From Trebonia kvetii (lineage in GTDB: Bacteria > Actinomycetota > Actinomycetes > Streptosporangiales > Streptosporangiaceae), in contig NZ_RPFW01000007.1 in the NCBI RefSeq assembly GCF_007827045.1, positions 124,001-188,000 of the forward strand: a DNA stretch of 64,000 nucleotides, given 5' to 3'. This document shows, one piece after another, positions 15,158-24,166 of the stretch (position 1 is its first letter; every line of letters starts with the position of its first letter). Both the position numbers and the translations under genes were made by a program. The notes beneath the pieces are model-generated. The model saw nothing but the letters and a program-made list of their open reading frames with translations, ran no database searches and was not told the origin of the DNA.

Positions 15158-16177
15158 ATGGTCGGAAACATGGCAGACATCAATGGGACGGCCCTGGTTC
15201 ACCAGGCCGACGCGCAGTGGGCGGACCGGGTGCGCCGGCTGGCAGCGGACCGCGGCGCGGTGATCCTCGCGCACAACTACCAGCGGGCCGAGATCCAGGA
15301 GGTCGCCGACCACGTCGGCGACTCGCTCGCGCTGGCCAGGCTCGCCGCGGCGAGCTCGGCGCGGGAGATCGTGCTGTGCGGCGTGTACTTCATGGCGGAG
15401 ACCGCGAAGATCCTTTCCCCCGAGCGCACGGTGCTGATCCCGGACGCCGGCGCGGGCTGCTCGCTCGCCGACAGCATCACCGCCGACCAGCTCCGGGCCT
15501 GGAAGGCGGAGCACCCCGGCGCGGCGGTCGTCGCGTACGTGAACACGAGCGCCGAGGTCAAGGCCGAGTCCGACGTCTGCTGCACCTCCGCGAACGCGGC
15601 CGAGGTCGTCGCGGGGATCCCGGAGGACCGTGAGGTGCTGTTCCTGCCCGACCAGTTCCTCGGCGCGCACGTCAAGCGGGTCACGGGGCGTGCGAACCTG
15701 AAGATCTGGGCCGGCGAGTGCCACGTGCACGCGGGCATCTCACCGCAGGCACTGCGCGAGATGGCCGCGGCGCGGCCCGAGGCCGAGCTTTACGTGCACC
15801 CGGAGTGCGGGTGCGGGACCTCCGCCCTGTGGCAGACAGGAACCGGGGACCTGCCGGCGGAGCGCACCCGCGTGCTGTCCACCGGCGGGATGCTCGAGGC
15901 GGCGCGGACCACGAAGGCGCCTGCCGTCCTCGTGGCGACCGAGACCGGGATGCTGCACCAGTTGCGCAAGGCCAATCCCGCGGTCTCGTTCGAGCCGGTG
16001 AACCCGCACGCGACCTGCCACTACATGAAGATGATCACCGCCGAGTCGCTCGAGCGGTGCCTGCGCACCGGGCAGAGCGAGGTGCACGTCGACGACGCGG
16101 TCGCGGCGCGAGCGCGCCAGGCGGTCGAGGCGATGATCGCCGTCGGGCCGGCGCCGGTGACGGCGGGCGCGCGGTGA
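15158..16177 (+). CDS. nadA: Quinolinate synthase
   Basis: A 339-residue [4Fe-4S] enzyme condensing iminoaspartate with dihydroxyacetone phosphate to quinolinate. Visible motifs: ILAHNYQRAEIQEVADHVGDS, the first cluster Cys in CGVYFMAETAK, then VAYVNTSAEVKAESDVCCTSAN, GECHVHAG and the HPECGCG region, and NPHATCHYMKMIT. Start is ambiguous between ATG at 15158 and ATG at 15170, the latter with GGTCGGA 5 nt upstream. It is the first gene of a coupled operon: its TGA overlaps the GTG of nadB (GTGA). Confidence 0.93.
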   Translation: MVGNMADINGTALVHQADAQWADRVRRLAADRGAVILAHNYQRAEIQEVADHVGDSLALARLAAASSAREIVLCGVYFMAETAKILSPERTVLIPDAGAGCSLADSITADQLRAWKAEHPGAAVVAYVNTSAEVKAESDVCCTSANAAEVVAGIPEDREVLFLPDQFLGAHVKRVTGRANLKIWAGECHVHAGISPQALREMAAARPEAELYVHPECGCGTSALWQTGTGDLPAERTRVLSTGGMLEAARTTKAPAVLVATETGMLHQLRKANPAVSFEPVNPHATCHYMKMITAESLERCLRTGQSEVHVDDAVAARARQAVEAMIAVGPAPVTAGAR

Positions 16178-18111
16178 GCGGCAAGGCCGCTGGGATGGCT
16201 GGCTTCGGGGCCGTGTGGCGGCGGGAGACGGATGTCGTCGTCGTCGGGTCCGGTGCTGCCGGGATCTCCGTCGCGCTGACCGCGGCGGCGCGCGGGCTGC
16301 GGGTGCTGCTGGTCACCAAGGACCTGGCGGGCGGGGCAACGCCGCTGGCGCAGGGCGGGCTCGCGGCGGCGCTTGGGGCTGGTGACACGCCCGCGGCGCA
16401 CGTATTGGACACGCTGACGGCGGGGGCCGGGCTCTGCGAGCCGGACGTGGTCGCGGCGCTCGCCGCTGGCGCGCCCGGCGCGATCGGCTGGCTGACCGGG
16501 CTCGGCGCACAGTTGGAGACCAAAGAGCTGCGGCTCGAGGGCGGGCACAGCGCGAACCGGATCGTGCACTCCGGCGACGACGCGACGGGGGCCGAGGTAC
16601 ACCGGGCACTGCTCGCCGCGCTGCTCGGCAGCGAGGTCGAGATCCTGGACCGGACGGTGGCGCTGCGGCTGCTGCCAGGCGGCTTGACCGGGAACCCTTC
16701 CGGGCCACGGGGGATGGATGCGGCGGGGACCCCCGCGGGAGCGCGCGTTGCGGACGCGACGGCGGCTGCCAACGCCGGCCCGGCCAGCGCGCTCGCCGGC
16801 GAACTGGTCCCCGCCCTTCCGGGGGGTGACGAGGCCGGCGGGCCGACCGCGGGCGGCGCGCTGCTTAACGAGCCATTGGCGGACGGGGTTCTCGCGGGCG
16901 GCACGGTCGCGCGGCCCGCGGACAATGCCGACGGCGAACCTGGCGTGGCGGGGCTGCTCGCCGGCGCGATCGGAGCCGACGGGCGGCTGACGCCTGGCGT
17001 GATCGCGGCACGGGCCGTGGTGATCGCGGCCGGCGGGCTCGGGCAGGCATTCGGCACCACCTCTAATCCGGCTGGGGCGACCGGCGACGGGATCGCGATC
17101 GCGGCATGGGCCGGGGCGGTGATCAGGGACCTGGAGTTCGTGCAGTTCCACCCGACCGTGCTGTGGCTGCCGGACGCGAGCGGGCAGTGCCCGCTGATCA
17201 CCGAGGCGCTGCGCGGGGCCGGCGCGGTGCTCCGCGACCTGGACGGCACGCCGCTCATGGCGGGGCACGACCCGCGCGGCGACCTCGCGCCGCGCGATGT
17301 CGTCGCCGCCCGGATGGCCGAGGTCGTCGCCGGGGGCGACGCCGGGCACGTGTGGCTCGACGCGACCGCGCTCGGTGCCGACACCCTGGAGAACGGCTTC
17401 CCCACCGTTACCGCCGCGTGCCGCAAGCACGGCATCGACCCGGTGACCGCGATGATCCCCGTCGCACCCGGCGCGCACTACTCGTGCGGCGGCATCCTGG
17501 CCGACCTGGACGGGCGGACCACGCTGCCCGGGCTGTACGCGGTCGGCGAGGCCGCCTCCACCGGGGTGCAGGGCGCGAACCGGCTCGCCTCCAACTCGGT
17601 CACCGAGGCCATCATCGCCGGGCGCCGGACGGGAGAAGCGATCGCGGCCGCCGTGGCGCCGGATGGTTGTGACAATCATCCGGCTACGGGCGGCTCGTTG
17701 GCACAACCATCGGTCTCGATGGCGGCCGGCGCGGCCGCTTCTTTCGCCGCTGTCAGGGCGGTGCCGGACGCTGCGGAGGGGCGGCGGGAACTCGCGGCGG
17801 CCATGTCGCGGTGGGCCGGGGTGCTGCGCGACGCCGACGGGCTCGGCACCCTGCTCAAGGAGATCGCGGGGGGCGACTTGGAGTCGGCCGCAACCGTTCT
17901 GGATCCGGATGATTTGGATCTTGATCTTGCGTCGGTCGAGGCGGCGAGCCTGCGGGCAGTGTCGCTGCTGATCGCGGCTGGGGCGCTGCGGCGGGCGGAG
18001 AGCCGCGGGTGCCACCGGCGGCGGGATGCGGCCGAGCGGGCCGCCGCGCCGTGGCACACGCTGCTGCGCTGGGACGGGCGGGAGCTTCTGGTGACCGAGG
18101 AGGAGATGTGA
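16174..18111 (+). CDS. nadB: L-aspartate oxidase with an ~85-residue insertion
   Basis: A 645-residue FAD enzyme making iminoaspartate for NadA. The FAD motif DVVVVGSGAAGISVALTAA, then LAQGGLAAAL, HSANRIVHSGDDATG, EFVQFHPTVLW, the catalytic APRDVVAARM region, HYSCGGILADLDGRTTLPGLYAVGE and GANRLASNS are all present. The family is usually near 540 residues. The excess is mostly an Ala/Gly/Pro-rich insertion at residues ~172-257, between RLLPGG and the strand before the second FAD segment GVIAARAVVIAAGGLG. The GTG start overlaps the nadA stop and the stop overlaps the nadC start. Confidence 0.92.
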   Translation: MSGKAAGMAGFGAVWRRETDVVVVGSGAAGISVALTAAARGLRVLLVTKDLAGGATPLAQGGLAAALGAGDTPAAHVLDTLTAGAGLCEPDVVAALAAGAPGAIGWLTGLGAQLETKELRLEGGHSANRIVHSGDDATGAEVHRALLAALLGSEVEILDRTVALRLLPGGLTGNPSGPRGMDAAGTPAGARVADATAAANAGPASALAGELVPALPGGDEAGGPTAGGALLNEPLADGVLAGGTVARPADNADGEPGVAGLLAGAIGADGRLTPGVIAARAVVIAAGGLGQAFGTTSNPAGATGDGIAIAAWAGAVIRDLEFVQFHPTVLWLPDASGQCPLITEALRGAGAVLRDLDGTPLMAGHDPRGDLAPRDVVAARMAEVVAGGDAGHVWLDATALGADTLENGFPTVTAACRKHGIDPVTAMIPVAPGAHYSCGGILADLDGRTTLPGLYAVGEAASTGVQGANRLASNSVTEAIIAGRRTGEAIAAAVAPDGCDNHPATGGSLAQPSVSMAAGAAASFAAVRAVPDAAEGRRELAAAMSRWAGVLRDADGLGTLLKEIAGGDLESAATVLDPDDLDLDLASVEAASLRAVSLLIAAGALRRAESRGCHRRRDAAERAAAPWHTLLRWDGRELLVTEEEM

Positions 18112-19298
18112 CTACTGGGACTGCGGGAACGCTGGGCGGGCCGCTGTCGGCGGCCGCGCCGGTGACGCCGGCGGAGTCTGAGACGTCGCTCGCCGCGCCG
18201 GTGACGTCGGCGGCGGCGTCGGTTGCGGGGCTGACCTGGGAGACCGCACGGGCCCTTGAGGCGGTGGGGCTTGACGCGGCGGATGTGGTGCGGGTGGTCC
18301 GGGCGGCGCTGGATGAGGACTTCCGGTACGGGGCGGACATGACGTCGGTGGCGACCGTGGCGGGGCGGACGGTGACCGCGGAGGTGGTGGCGCGCGAGGC
18401 TGGCGTGCTGTCCGGCGGGCCGGTGGCGCTCGCGGTGCTCGAATTGATCGCGGACTACCTCGGCGAGCGGGCGGAGTACCCGGGCGGTCCGGCTGTGAAC
18501 GGGGCAGCCGGACCGACGACCACCGGCGGCGACGGCAACGGGGCAGGTGAGCCGAGCCGGAACGGGGCAGGTGAGCCGAGCCGGAACGGAGCGGGTGAGC
18601 CGGAGTCGGACGGGGCTTGGGCAGCTGGCCCGCTCGTGGCGGGGACGGCGCTGGTCGCGGACGGGAGCCGGGTGGCGCCAGGGACGGCCGTGCTGCGCGT
18701 TTCCGGCGATGCCGTCGCGGTGCTCGGGGCGGAGCGGACGATCCTCAACTTCCTGACGCACCTGTCCGGCATCGCCACGGCCACCAGGACCTGGGCGGAC
18801 TCCGTGGCGGGAACGGGGGCCGTGATCAGGGACACCCGCAAGACACTGCCGGGGCTGCGGGGGCTGGAGAAGTACGCGGTGCGTTGTGGCGGCGGCCACA
18901 ATCACCGGATGGGACTCGGCGACGCCGCGCTCGTCAAGGACAACCACGTCGCGGCGGCTGGCGGCATCGGGGCGGCGGTGCGCGCGGTGCACGCGGCGGC
19001 CCGGCCCGGCCTGGTCATCGAGGTCGAGTGCGATTCCGTCGACCAGGTGCGCGAGGCGCTCGCGGCGGGGGCGCGGTTCATCCTGCTCGACAACATGCCG
19101 GTGCCGGTGCTGCGCGAGGCGGTGGCCGTGGCGCGCGGGTATGACGGGGTGCGGCTCGAGGCCAGTGGCGGGCTTTGGCTGTCCAACGCGCGGGCGGTAG
19201 CCGAGACCGGGGTGGACTACCTGGCCGTGGGGGCGCTTACGCATTCCGCGCGGGTGCTCGACCTGGGGCTCGACTACTCCGGCTCTGAAGATCGTTAG
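18108..19298 (+). CDS. nadC: Nicotinate-nucleotide pyrophosphorylase (quinolinate phosphoribosyltransferase)
   Basis: A 396-residue enzyme converting quinolinate and PRPP to nicotinate mononucleotide. Motifs: ALDEDFRYGADMTS, VLGAERTILNFLTHLSGIAT, RDTRKTLPGLRGLEKYAV, GGGHNHRMGLGDAALVKDNH, EVECDSVDQ and LLDNM, then LEASGGL. Typical length is 280-290; here there is an N-terminal extension of ~38 residues and a low-complexity insertion at ~123-177 containing NGAGEPSR repeats. The GTG at 18108 overlaps the nadB TGA and follows GAGGAGGAG. It is the last gene of the operon and is followed by a strong palindromic terminator. Confidence 0.92.
   Translation: MTTGTAGTLGGPLSAAAPVTPAESETSLAAPVTSAAASVAGLTWETARALEAVGLDAADVVRVVRAALDEDFRYGADMTSVATVAGRTVTAEVVAREAGVLSGGPVALAVLELIADYLGERAEYPGGPAVNGAAGPTTTGGDGNGAGEPSRNGAGEPSRNGAGEPESDGAWAAGPLVAGTALVADGSRVAPGTAVLRVSGDAVAVLGAERTILNFLTHLSGIATATRTWADSVAGTGAVIRDTRKTLPGLRGLEKYAVRCGGGHNHRMGLGDAALVKDNHVAAAGGIGAAVRAVHAAARPGLVIEVECDSVDQVREALAAGARFILLDNMPVPVLREAVAVARGYDGVRLEASGGLWLSNARAVAETGVDYLAVGALTHSARVLDLGLDYSGSEDR
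18537..18608 (+). repeat. 24-bp in-frame tandem repeats in nadC
   Basis: Two perfect and one diverged 24-bp unit encode NGAGEPSR-NGAGEPSR-NGAGEPES inside the nadC insertion. Confidence 0.85.
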
Positions 19299-19303
19299 CA
19301 GAA

Positions 19304-19349
19304 TTCCCTTGCTAGTTCCGGGGTCAGGACCCCGGAACTAGCAAGGGAA
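19304..19349 (+). terminator. Terminator of nadABC: 22-bp perfect inverted repeat
   Basis: A 22-bp perfect inverted repeat with only AG at its centre begins 5 nt after the nadC stop. It shares the CCCTT...CCGGGG/CCCCGG...AAGGG frame with the hairpins at 8733 and 37710. Confidence 0.85.
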
Positions 19350-19473
19350 CCGGGTAGTTGATCTCGGCGGGGGCTGGCCGGGCGATCGAATCCATGTCAG
19401 TGCCGAACTTCTGGTAGTCTCTGCGCGTGGCAATGAGCCGGGCTGGAGAACCGGCCGCTCGTTGCGACGTCCC

Positions 19474-19545
19474 GGGCGATTAGCTCAGCGGGAGAGCGCT
19501 TCCCTGACACGGAAGAGGCCACTGGTTCAATCCCAGTATCGCCCA
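19474..19545 (+). tRNA. tRNA-Val (anticodon GAC)
   Basis: Acceptor stem GGGCGAT/ATCGCCC, D arm GCTC/GAGC, anticodon arm CTTCC-CTGACAC-GGAAG (anticodon GAC), T arm ACTGG-TTCAATC-CCAGT and discriminator A. No CCA is encoded. Confidence 0.95.
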
Positions 19546-19630
19546 CCATCTCTGACCTGGTCTTCTAGATTCGCTGGCCCTAGAAGACGAGGTTCGTGGC
19601 CCTACAGGTTGTAGGGCCAGCGCCACGTTC

Positions 19631-19659
19631 GACCCCTAGGAGCCTAATTCCTGGGGGTC
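19631..19659 (+). terminator. Terminator after tRNA-Val(GAC)
   Basis: GACCCC...GGGGTC with an inner near-complementary AGGA/TCCT segment is followed by a T-rich tract (TCTCTTTCGTCTTCT), a textbook intrinsic terminator 86 nt past the tRNA. Confidence 0.75.
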
Positions 19660-19762
19660 TCTTTCGTCTTCTCCCTTGGGGCGATGGCAGCCGAAACGTT
19701 CTGGTTAGACTGTGGTGCGTTGCGGGCGTTCCGGCCCGCCCGTTGATGGTCCCGGCGTACCG

Positions 19763-20160
19763 ATGAACGTCGTCAGCATGAACGACGCGCAACTCTCGGC
19801 CAGAGGCGGACTCTCTGTCTTGTCCCTACAGTTCCAGGTGATCGACGACCGCCCGGACTGCCCGGTCGTCCGTGTGCAGGTCGACGGGCAAGATCCCTTC
19901 GCGGCGGTCGCGCCCGACTGGCGCGGCTTCGATCCGGTGGAGATACTCGGCCCTCGATCGCCGTTGCTTCCCGTCGACCAGGGGCGGCGCGTCGCGGTGT
20001 ACCGCTGCTCGTGCGGGGAGCCTGGGTGCGGTGTCATCGCTCCCGCGGTCGTTCCCTCACCCGATGGGCAGCGCGTCTCATGGGTCGATTTCCGTGACTA
20101 CGTCGGTGTCTTCGTCGGCCCGGTCGCCGAGTCCGTCAGCGACGACGGGACGCCATGGGG
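19763..20160 (+). pseudogene. Truncated conserved actinobacterial protein of unknown function
   Basis: Coding signal is clear for about 130 residues: LSARGGLSVLSLQFQVIDDRPDCPVVRV, DPFAAVAPDWRGFDPVEILGP, then VAVYRCSCGEPGCGVIAP and VSWVDFRDYVGVFVGPV. I associate this pattern with an uncharacterised family common in Streptomyces, in which the homologous region continues for another 80 or more residues; that is recollection, not a search. After SDDGTPWG the sequence becomes Pro/Arg/Ser noise, with no matching continuation in any frame. ATG at 19763 or 19778 could serve as start. A TAGACT box at 19706-19711 may be the promoter. Confidence 0.55.
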
Positions 20161-20450
20161 GAGAACCCCAGGACCCGGTCTCCCCCAGGTTTCCCGGCAC
20201 CCCCTTCGTGCCCCCATCCCCCGCCCTACAGGTCGCTCCGCTCCAGGAACACGGTGGCGCGCGTCCCCGTCGGCAACGACGGAACCCGCCAGCGCAACCG
20301 CTCAGCGGCCGGGGCGGGCACGCAACCCACGCATCGCAGCACCCGCCCGACCGGTCGCGCAGATGACGTGGAAGCGGACCATACCCCCAGCTCACGATAC
20401 GATCACCTCCGTCCGAAGCCTCTTAAAGGCGCAAGTCCCGGAGGCTGAAC
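20161..20450. other. Degenerate stretch, no gene assigned
   Basis: All frames here read as Pro/Arg/Ser-rich noise with no recognisable domain. It probably contains the eroded 3' part of the preceding gene. Confidence 0.45.
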
Positions 20451-20888
20451 ATGCACTTCTTCCTGGTCCTGGCCGTGATCGTGTGCGTGGCGGCGGCCCT
20501 CCTGATCCGGCAGAGCCGCGAACGCGCCAGGAACGCCCCGCTGCGCAGCGAGATAAACACGCAGGTGCACTTCGAGACCACCCTCGGACTCCGGCATACC
20601 TTCATCCTCAGGGACGGCTACTGGCAAACAGAATGGGGGCAGGCGCGGCTGACCGTCGGCACTGATGCCTTCATCATCTCCGCACCCCAGGCCCTGCGCG
20701 AGTACGCATTCAGCGGATGCCAAACGTCCATCACGCGGACCCAGATGCAGTTCGGCCCCGTCGGCCGCGACTGGATCGTCATCACCGGACCAGCTGGCGG
20801 CCGCCAGATCCAGCTGGCCATCATGCCCGACAACCTGCCCGGCACCTGGAACGCTCTCGCGGCAACCGGTGCCGCGCTCACGCCCTGA
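20451..20888 (+). CDS. Small single-pass membrane protein, unknown
   Basis: A 145-residue protein with one N-terminal membrane segment (HFFLVLAVIVCVAAALLI) followed by the basic RQSRERARN and a ~110-residue soluble domain rich in beta strands (HTFILRDGYWQTEWG, TDAFIISAPQALREYAF, DWIVITGPAGGRQIQLAIM). Under the positive-inside rule the domain would be cytoplasmic. I do not recognise the family. The ATG follows GGAGG at 7 nt. A 45-codon ORF with its own strong site lies 33 nt downstream and may be co-transcribed. Confidence 0.65.
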   Translation: MHFFLVLAVIVCVAAALLIRQSRERARNAPLRSEINTQVHFETTLGLRHTFILRDGYWQTEWGQARLTVGTDAFIISAPQALREYAFSGCQTSITRTQMQFGPVGRDWIVITGPAGGRQIQLAIMPDNLPGTWNALAATGAALTP

Positions 20889-20921
20889 ACAGCCGCCCCG
20901 CACGCACAAGGAGACTTGACG

Positions 20922-21059
20922 ATGAAGCGCACGAGGAGCGCGGCGAGCGGACAAGAGCCCAGCCTGGCAGGCGCCGATTCTGCGGGCAGCACCGCAGAAG
21001 GCACAGCGGAGGAAGACAAACCGGGGAACGCGCCCGACCGGAGATCGGGCGCGTGTTAG
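20922..21059 (+). CDS. 45-residue ORF, hydrophilic, unknown
   Basis: The ATG is preceded by AAGGAG at 8 nt, a strong ribosome-binding site. The peptide is short and charged (MKRTRSAASGQEPS, ending DRRSGAC) with no recognised domain. The last codons form a hairpin (21029-21053) that may terminate the transcript. The site and the position just behind the membrane protein argue for translation; composition gives no further support. Confidence 0.4.
   Translation: MKRTRSAASGQEPSLAGADSAGSTAEGTAEEDKPGNAPDRRSGAC
21029..21053 (+). terminator. Hairpin at the end of the 45-codon ORF
   Basis: CGCGCCCGA/TCGGGCGCG, a 9-bp perfect stem with a 7-nt loop, ends just before the stop codon. No U-tract follows. 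Confidence 0.45.
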
Positions 21060-21155
21060 TGGCTACGATGCGTGAAGGGACTATTCAGGCATGGCAGCAG
21101 GATCGGGCCCGAAAGCTGGCGCACTCAGCCCGCCAGCGCTGGATGCAGCTCAGGA

Positions 21156-21365
21156 TCAGTTGCCAGGTTCGTACTTGAATGAGAGCTGGAGCTTCGTGCG
21201 ATAGGTGATCGCCCCGCTCTCGTCCAGGTGGATGTCCTGCTTGACGACCTCGGCTACCCGCAGGTCGCGGAGCGTCCCGGCGGCCGTCCTGATCGCCTCC
21301 GCTGCCGCGTCTTCCCACGAAGTGCTGCTTGTCCCGATGATCTCGGTCACCCTGTACACGCTCAT
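21156..21365 (-). CDS. Dodecin family flavin-binding protein
   Basis: A 69-residue protein with the dodecin pattern VYRVTEIIGTSSTSWEDAAAEAI, then LRVAEVVKQDI and a final YRTKLQLSFKYE. Dodecins assemble as 12-mers that store FMN, riboflavin or CoA in the cytoplasm (family knowledge). The ATG at 21365 follows AAAGGAG at a perfect distance, which rules out the long upstream extension that is also open. It stands alone, with no obvious flavin gene beside it. Confidence 0.9.
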   Translation of the reverse strand: MSVYRVTEIIGTSSTSWEDAAAEAIRTAAGTLRDLRVAEVVKQDIHLDESGAITYRTKLQLSFKYEPGN

Positions 21366-22081
21366 GACGCTCTCCTTTGAGCACGTGAGGCCCGCTACGA
21401 CCGGGCCCGGACCAGCCTGGACCGGCACGCGACCTACATCGTCGCCATCTACATCGCTGGCGCGGCGAGATAACCCGCAAAGCGGATCCCGGAAGGCGGC
21501 CTGGCCACCATCGGTGGCCAGGCTGCCGCAAACCCTCGAGCTCAGCCGAGGTATTGCCGAACGTGACCGCCGACAGCGATCGTGAACCGCCGTTCTGTGT
21601 GGTTCAAGCGGCATGCTGGTGTCGGTGGTATCGGGCGCAGAATGGATGATCTGTGCTCGTCTGTATTGCTTAATCCTGCGAGTCTCGCTCGACCGTAATC
21701 GGCGCCATTACTGTGAGGACGGCGGACGGTCTGCGGTGACTCTCGGTAATGGATGTCATTGCAGCTCGCAGGAGCTGGTGGGTGCGCCGCCGTTGGGTTG
21801 GCCGCTTCGGGCGAGGACTCCGCCATGGCTGTTCCAGCTGTAGCTCGCCTGCCCTGTGGCTTCCGGGGCTGTCGCTTCCTGCATGGCGCACCCCGGACAG
21901 GCTGGGCCGCGGCCTGCGGCCCAGCTCAGCCCGCGGGAGGGCACGATGCGGCTTGACTGGCATCGCCCGCCGGGCAGCGGCAGCCCTCCTTGTCCTCGGG
22001 TTACCTGCGGGTAATACTGGGTGCAACTCAAGGCGGCTGATCAGTGACGCGGCATCGGTTCGCAGAAGGGGGCGAGGCGTC
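21366..22081. other. 716-bp gene-less interval
   Basis: I see no gene here. Open frames exist on both strands but they are shadows with poor codon character. The middle (about 21600-21760) is lower in GC than its surroundings. Ribosome-binding sites are absent until the acyl-CoA dehydrogenase start. Confidence 0.5.
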
Positions 22082-24166
22082 ATGGGTGAGCGATCTGACA
22101 TCCCCACCCGGCAGTCGGGCACGGGAAAGAGTACCGGAACTCCCGCGGCGGACCCCGCGCGGGGAAGTGTGCCGGAGCAAGCGCGGATGACCGGGCCCGG
22201 CCAGCCATCGGCGCAGGCCGGAGCCGGCACTGGAAGCGCGCAGGTAGGCGAGGCCGAAGCGAGGCGGGTCGCGGAGGAGGCACGCGAGGACGCATGGCTG
22301 CGGCCGAGCTTCGGCAAGCAGCTCTTCCTCGGCGACTTCCAGCTTGGGCTGATCCATCCCTACCCAGCGCCGGACCCGGAGCTGGAGGAACGCGGCAAGG
22401 CGTTCTGCGAGCGACTTACTGAGTTCTGCGCCCGGGTTGTGAACGGCGCGATCATCGAAAATGACGCCAAGATCCCGGACGAGGTCCTGAAGGGACTCGC
22501 GGCCCTGGGCGCGTTCGGCATGAAGATCGCGCCCGAGTACGGCGGCCTCGGCCTCTCCCAGCTCTCCTACAACCGCGCGCTGATGATCGTGAGCTCGGTC
22601 TCCCCGGCGGTGGGCGCCCTGCTGTCGGCCCACCAGTCGATCGGCGTCCCCCAGCCGCTGGCGCTGTTCGGCACGGGGGAGCAGAAGCAGCGCTTCCTAC
22701 CGCGCTGCGCCCGCGGCGAGATCAGCGCGTTCCTGCTGACCGAGTCCGACGTGGGATCGGATCCAGCGCGACTTGGCACCACGGCGGTCCCGTCCGAGGA
22801 CGGCGCCGAGTACACACTGAACGGCGTCAAGCTGTGGACCACCAACGGCGTAGTTGCTGATCTCCTCGTCGTCATGGCCCAGGTGCCGAAGTCTGACGGG
22901 CACCGCGGGGGCATCACCGCGTTCGTGGTGGAGGCCGACGCCGAGGGGATCACGGTCGAGCACCGCAACGCGTTCCTCGGGCTGCGCGGGCTGGAGAACG
23001 GGGTGACCCGGTTCCACGATGTGCGAGTCCCGTCCGCCAACCGGATCGGCAAGGAGGGGCAGGGGCTGAAAATCGCCCTTGTCACCCTGAACACCGGCCG
23101 GCTGTCGCTGCCGGCATCCTGCGCCGCGACCGGGAAGCTGGCGTGCAAGATCGCGCGGGAGTGGTCCCAGGAGCGGATTCAGTGGGGCAGGCCCATTGGC
23201 GAGCACGAGGCGATCGGGAAGAAGGTCGCGTTCATCGCGGCGACGGCCTACGCTCTCGACACGATCGTCGACCTGTCCAGCCGGCTCGCTGACGATAAGC
23301 ACAACGACATCCGCATCGAGGCGGCGCTGGCCAAGCTGTACTGCTCGGAGATGGCCTGGCAACTCGCCGACGAGCTTGTTCAGGTGCGCGGCGGGCGCGG
23401 CTACGAGACCGCAGCCTCGCTGGCCGCCCGCGGCGAACGCGGGGTGCCCGCCGAGCAGATGCTCCGTGACATGCGGATCAACCGGATCTTCGAGGGCTCG
23501 ACCGAGATCATGCACCTGTTCATCGCCCGCGAGGCGGTGGATGCGCACCTGGCGGCGGCGGGCGAGCTGATCGAGCCGGGCATTCCCGCGGGCAAACGAG
23601 CCAGGGCGGCGGGCCGGGCCGGCGCCTTCTACGGCCGCTGGCTGCCTACCCTGGTCGTCGGTGAGGGGCTGCGACCCAGCGGGTACGCGGAGTTCGGCCC
23701 GCTGGCGGAGCACCTGCGGTACGTGGAGCGCTCGAGCCGGAGGCTCGCCCGGGCAACGTTCTACGGGATGGCCCGCTGGCAGGGAAAGCTGGAGCGCAAG
23801 CAGGGCTTCCTCGGCAGAATCGTGGACATCGGCGCCGAGCTGTTCGCCATGAGCGCGGTGTGTGTCCGGGCCCATGACGACCCTGCGGCCGGCCTGACCG
23901 ACGGAGCACCGGACCAGGAGGCCGGGACGGCGGCCGAACTGGCCGCGGCGTTCTGCGTTCAGGCGCGATCTCGTGTCGAGGAACTGTTCCGCCAGCTCTG
24001 GCACAACACCGACGCGGACGACGTACGGCTCGCCCGCCGCGTGCTGTCGGGCAGCTACGCGTGGCTAGAGGCGGGCATCATCGACCCGTCACTGCCCGGC
24101 CCGTGGGTAGCGGACGCCGAGCCCGGCCCCTCGAAGCTGGAGAGCGTGCACCGGCACATCCGTTAA
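22082..24166 (+). CDS. Acyl-CoA dehydrogenase, very-long-chain/ACAD9-like architecture
   Basis: A 694-residue FAD enzyme. Residues 1-~75 are a Gly/Ser/Pro-rich extension; the core follows with EYGGLGLSQLSYNRALMIV, FLLTESDVGSDPARLGTTA, LNGVKLWTTNG, FLGLRGLENGVTRFHDVRVP, WSQERIQWGRPIGEHEAIGKK and VRGGRGYETA. RINRIFEGSTEIMHLFI contains the Glu at the position of the catalytic base in VLCAD-type enzymes. A further ~200-residue C-terminal helical region matches that subclass. The ATG at 22082 follows GGGGGCGAGG. No electron-transfer or hydratase partner is adjacent. Confidence 0.88.
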   Translation: MGERSDIPTRQSGTGKSTGTPAADPARGSVPEQARMTGPGQPSAQAGAGTGSAQVGEAEARRVAEEAREDAWLRPSFGKQLFLGDFQLGLIHPYPAPDPELEERGKAFCERLTEFCARVVNGAIIENDAKIPDEVLKGLAALGAFGMKIAPEYGGLGLSQLSYNRALMIVSSVSPAVGALLSAHQSIGVPQPLALFGTGEQKQRFLPRCARGEISAFLLTESDVGSDPARLGTTAVPSEDGAEYTLNGVKLWTTNGVVADLLVVMAQVPKSDGHRGGITAFVVEADAEGITVEHRNAFLGLRGLENGVTRFHDVRVPSANRIGKEGQGLKIALVTLNTGRLSLPASCAATGKLACKIAREWSQERIQWGRPIGEHEAIGKKVAFIAATAYALDTIVDLSSRLADDKHNDIRIEAALAKLYCSEMAWQLADELVQVRGGRGYETAASLAARGERGVPAEQMLRDMRINRIFEGSTEIMHLFIAREAVDAHLAAAGELIEPGIPAGKRARAAGRAGAFYGRWLPTLVVGEGLRPSGYAEFGPLAEHLRYVERSSRRLARATFYGMARWQGKLERKQGFLGRIVDIGAELFAMSAVCVRAHDDPAAGLTDGAPDQEAGTAAELAAAFCVQARSRVEELFRQLWHNTDADDVRLARRVLSGSYAWLEAGIIDPSLPGPWVADAEPGPSKLESVHRHIR

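Noticed and set aside
16021..18057. 678-codon open frame antisense to nadB
   Set aside because: Arg/Pro-rich shadow of a high-GC gene; nadB motifs on the other strand are unambiguous.
153..19545. The two tRNA-Val genes as att repeats of one 19-kb element
   Set aside because: They are on opposite strands with different anticodons, and the genes between (ssgB, nadABC, tRNAs) are core chromosomal.
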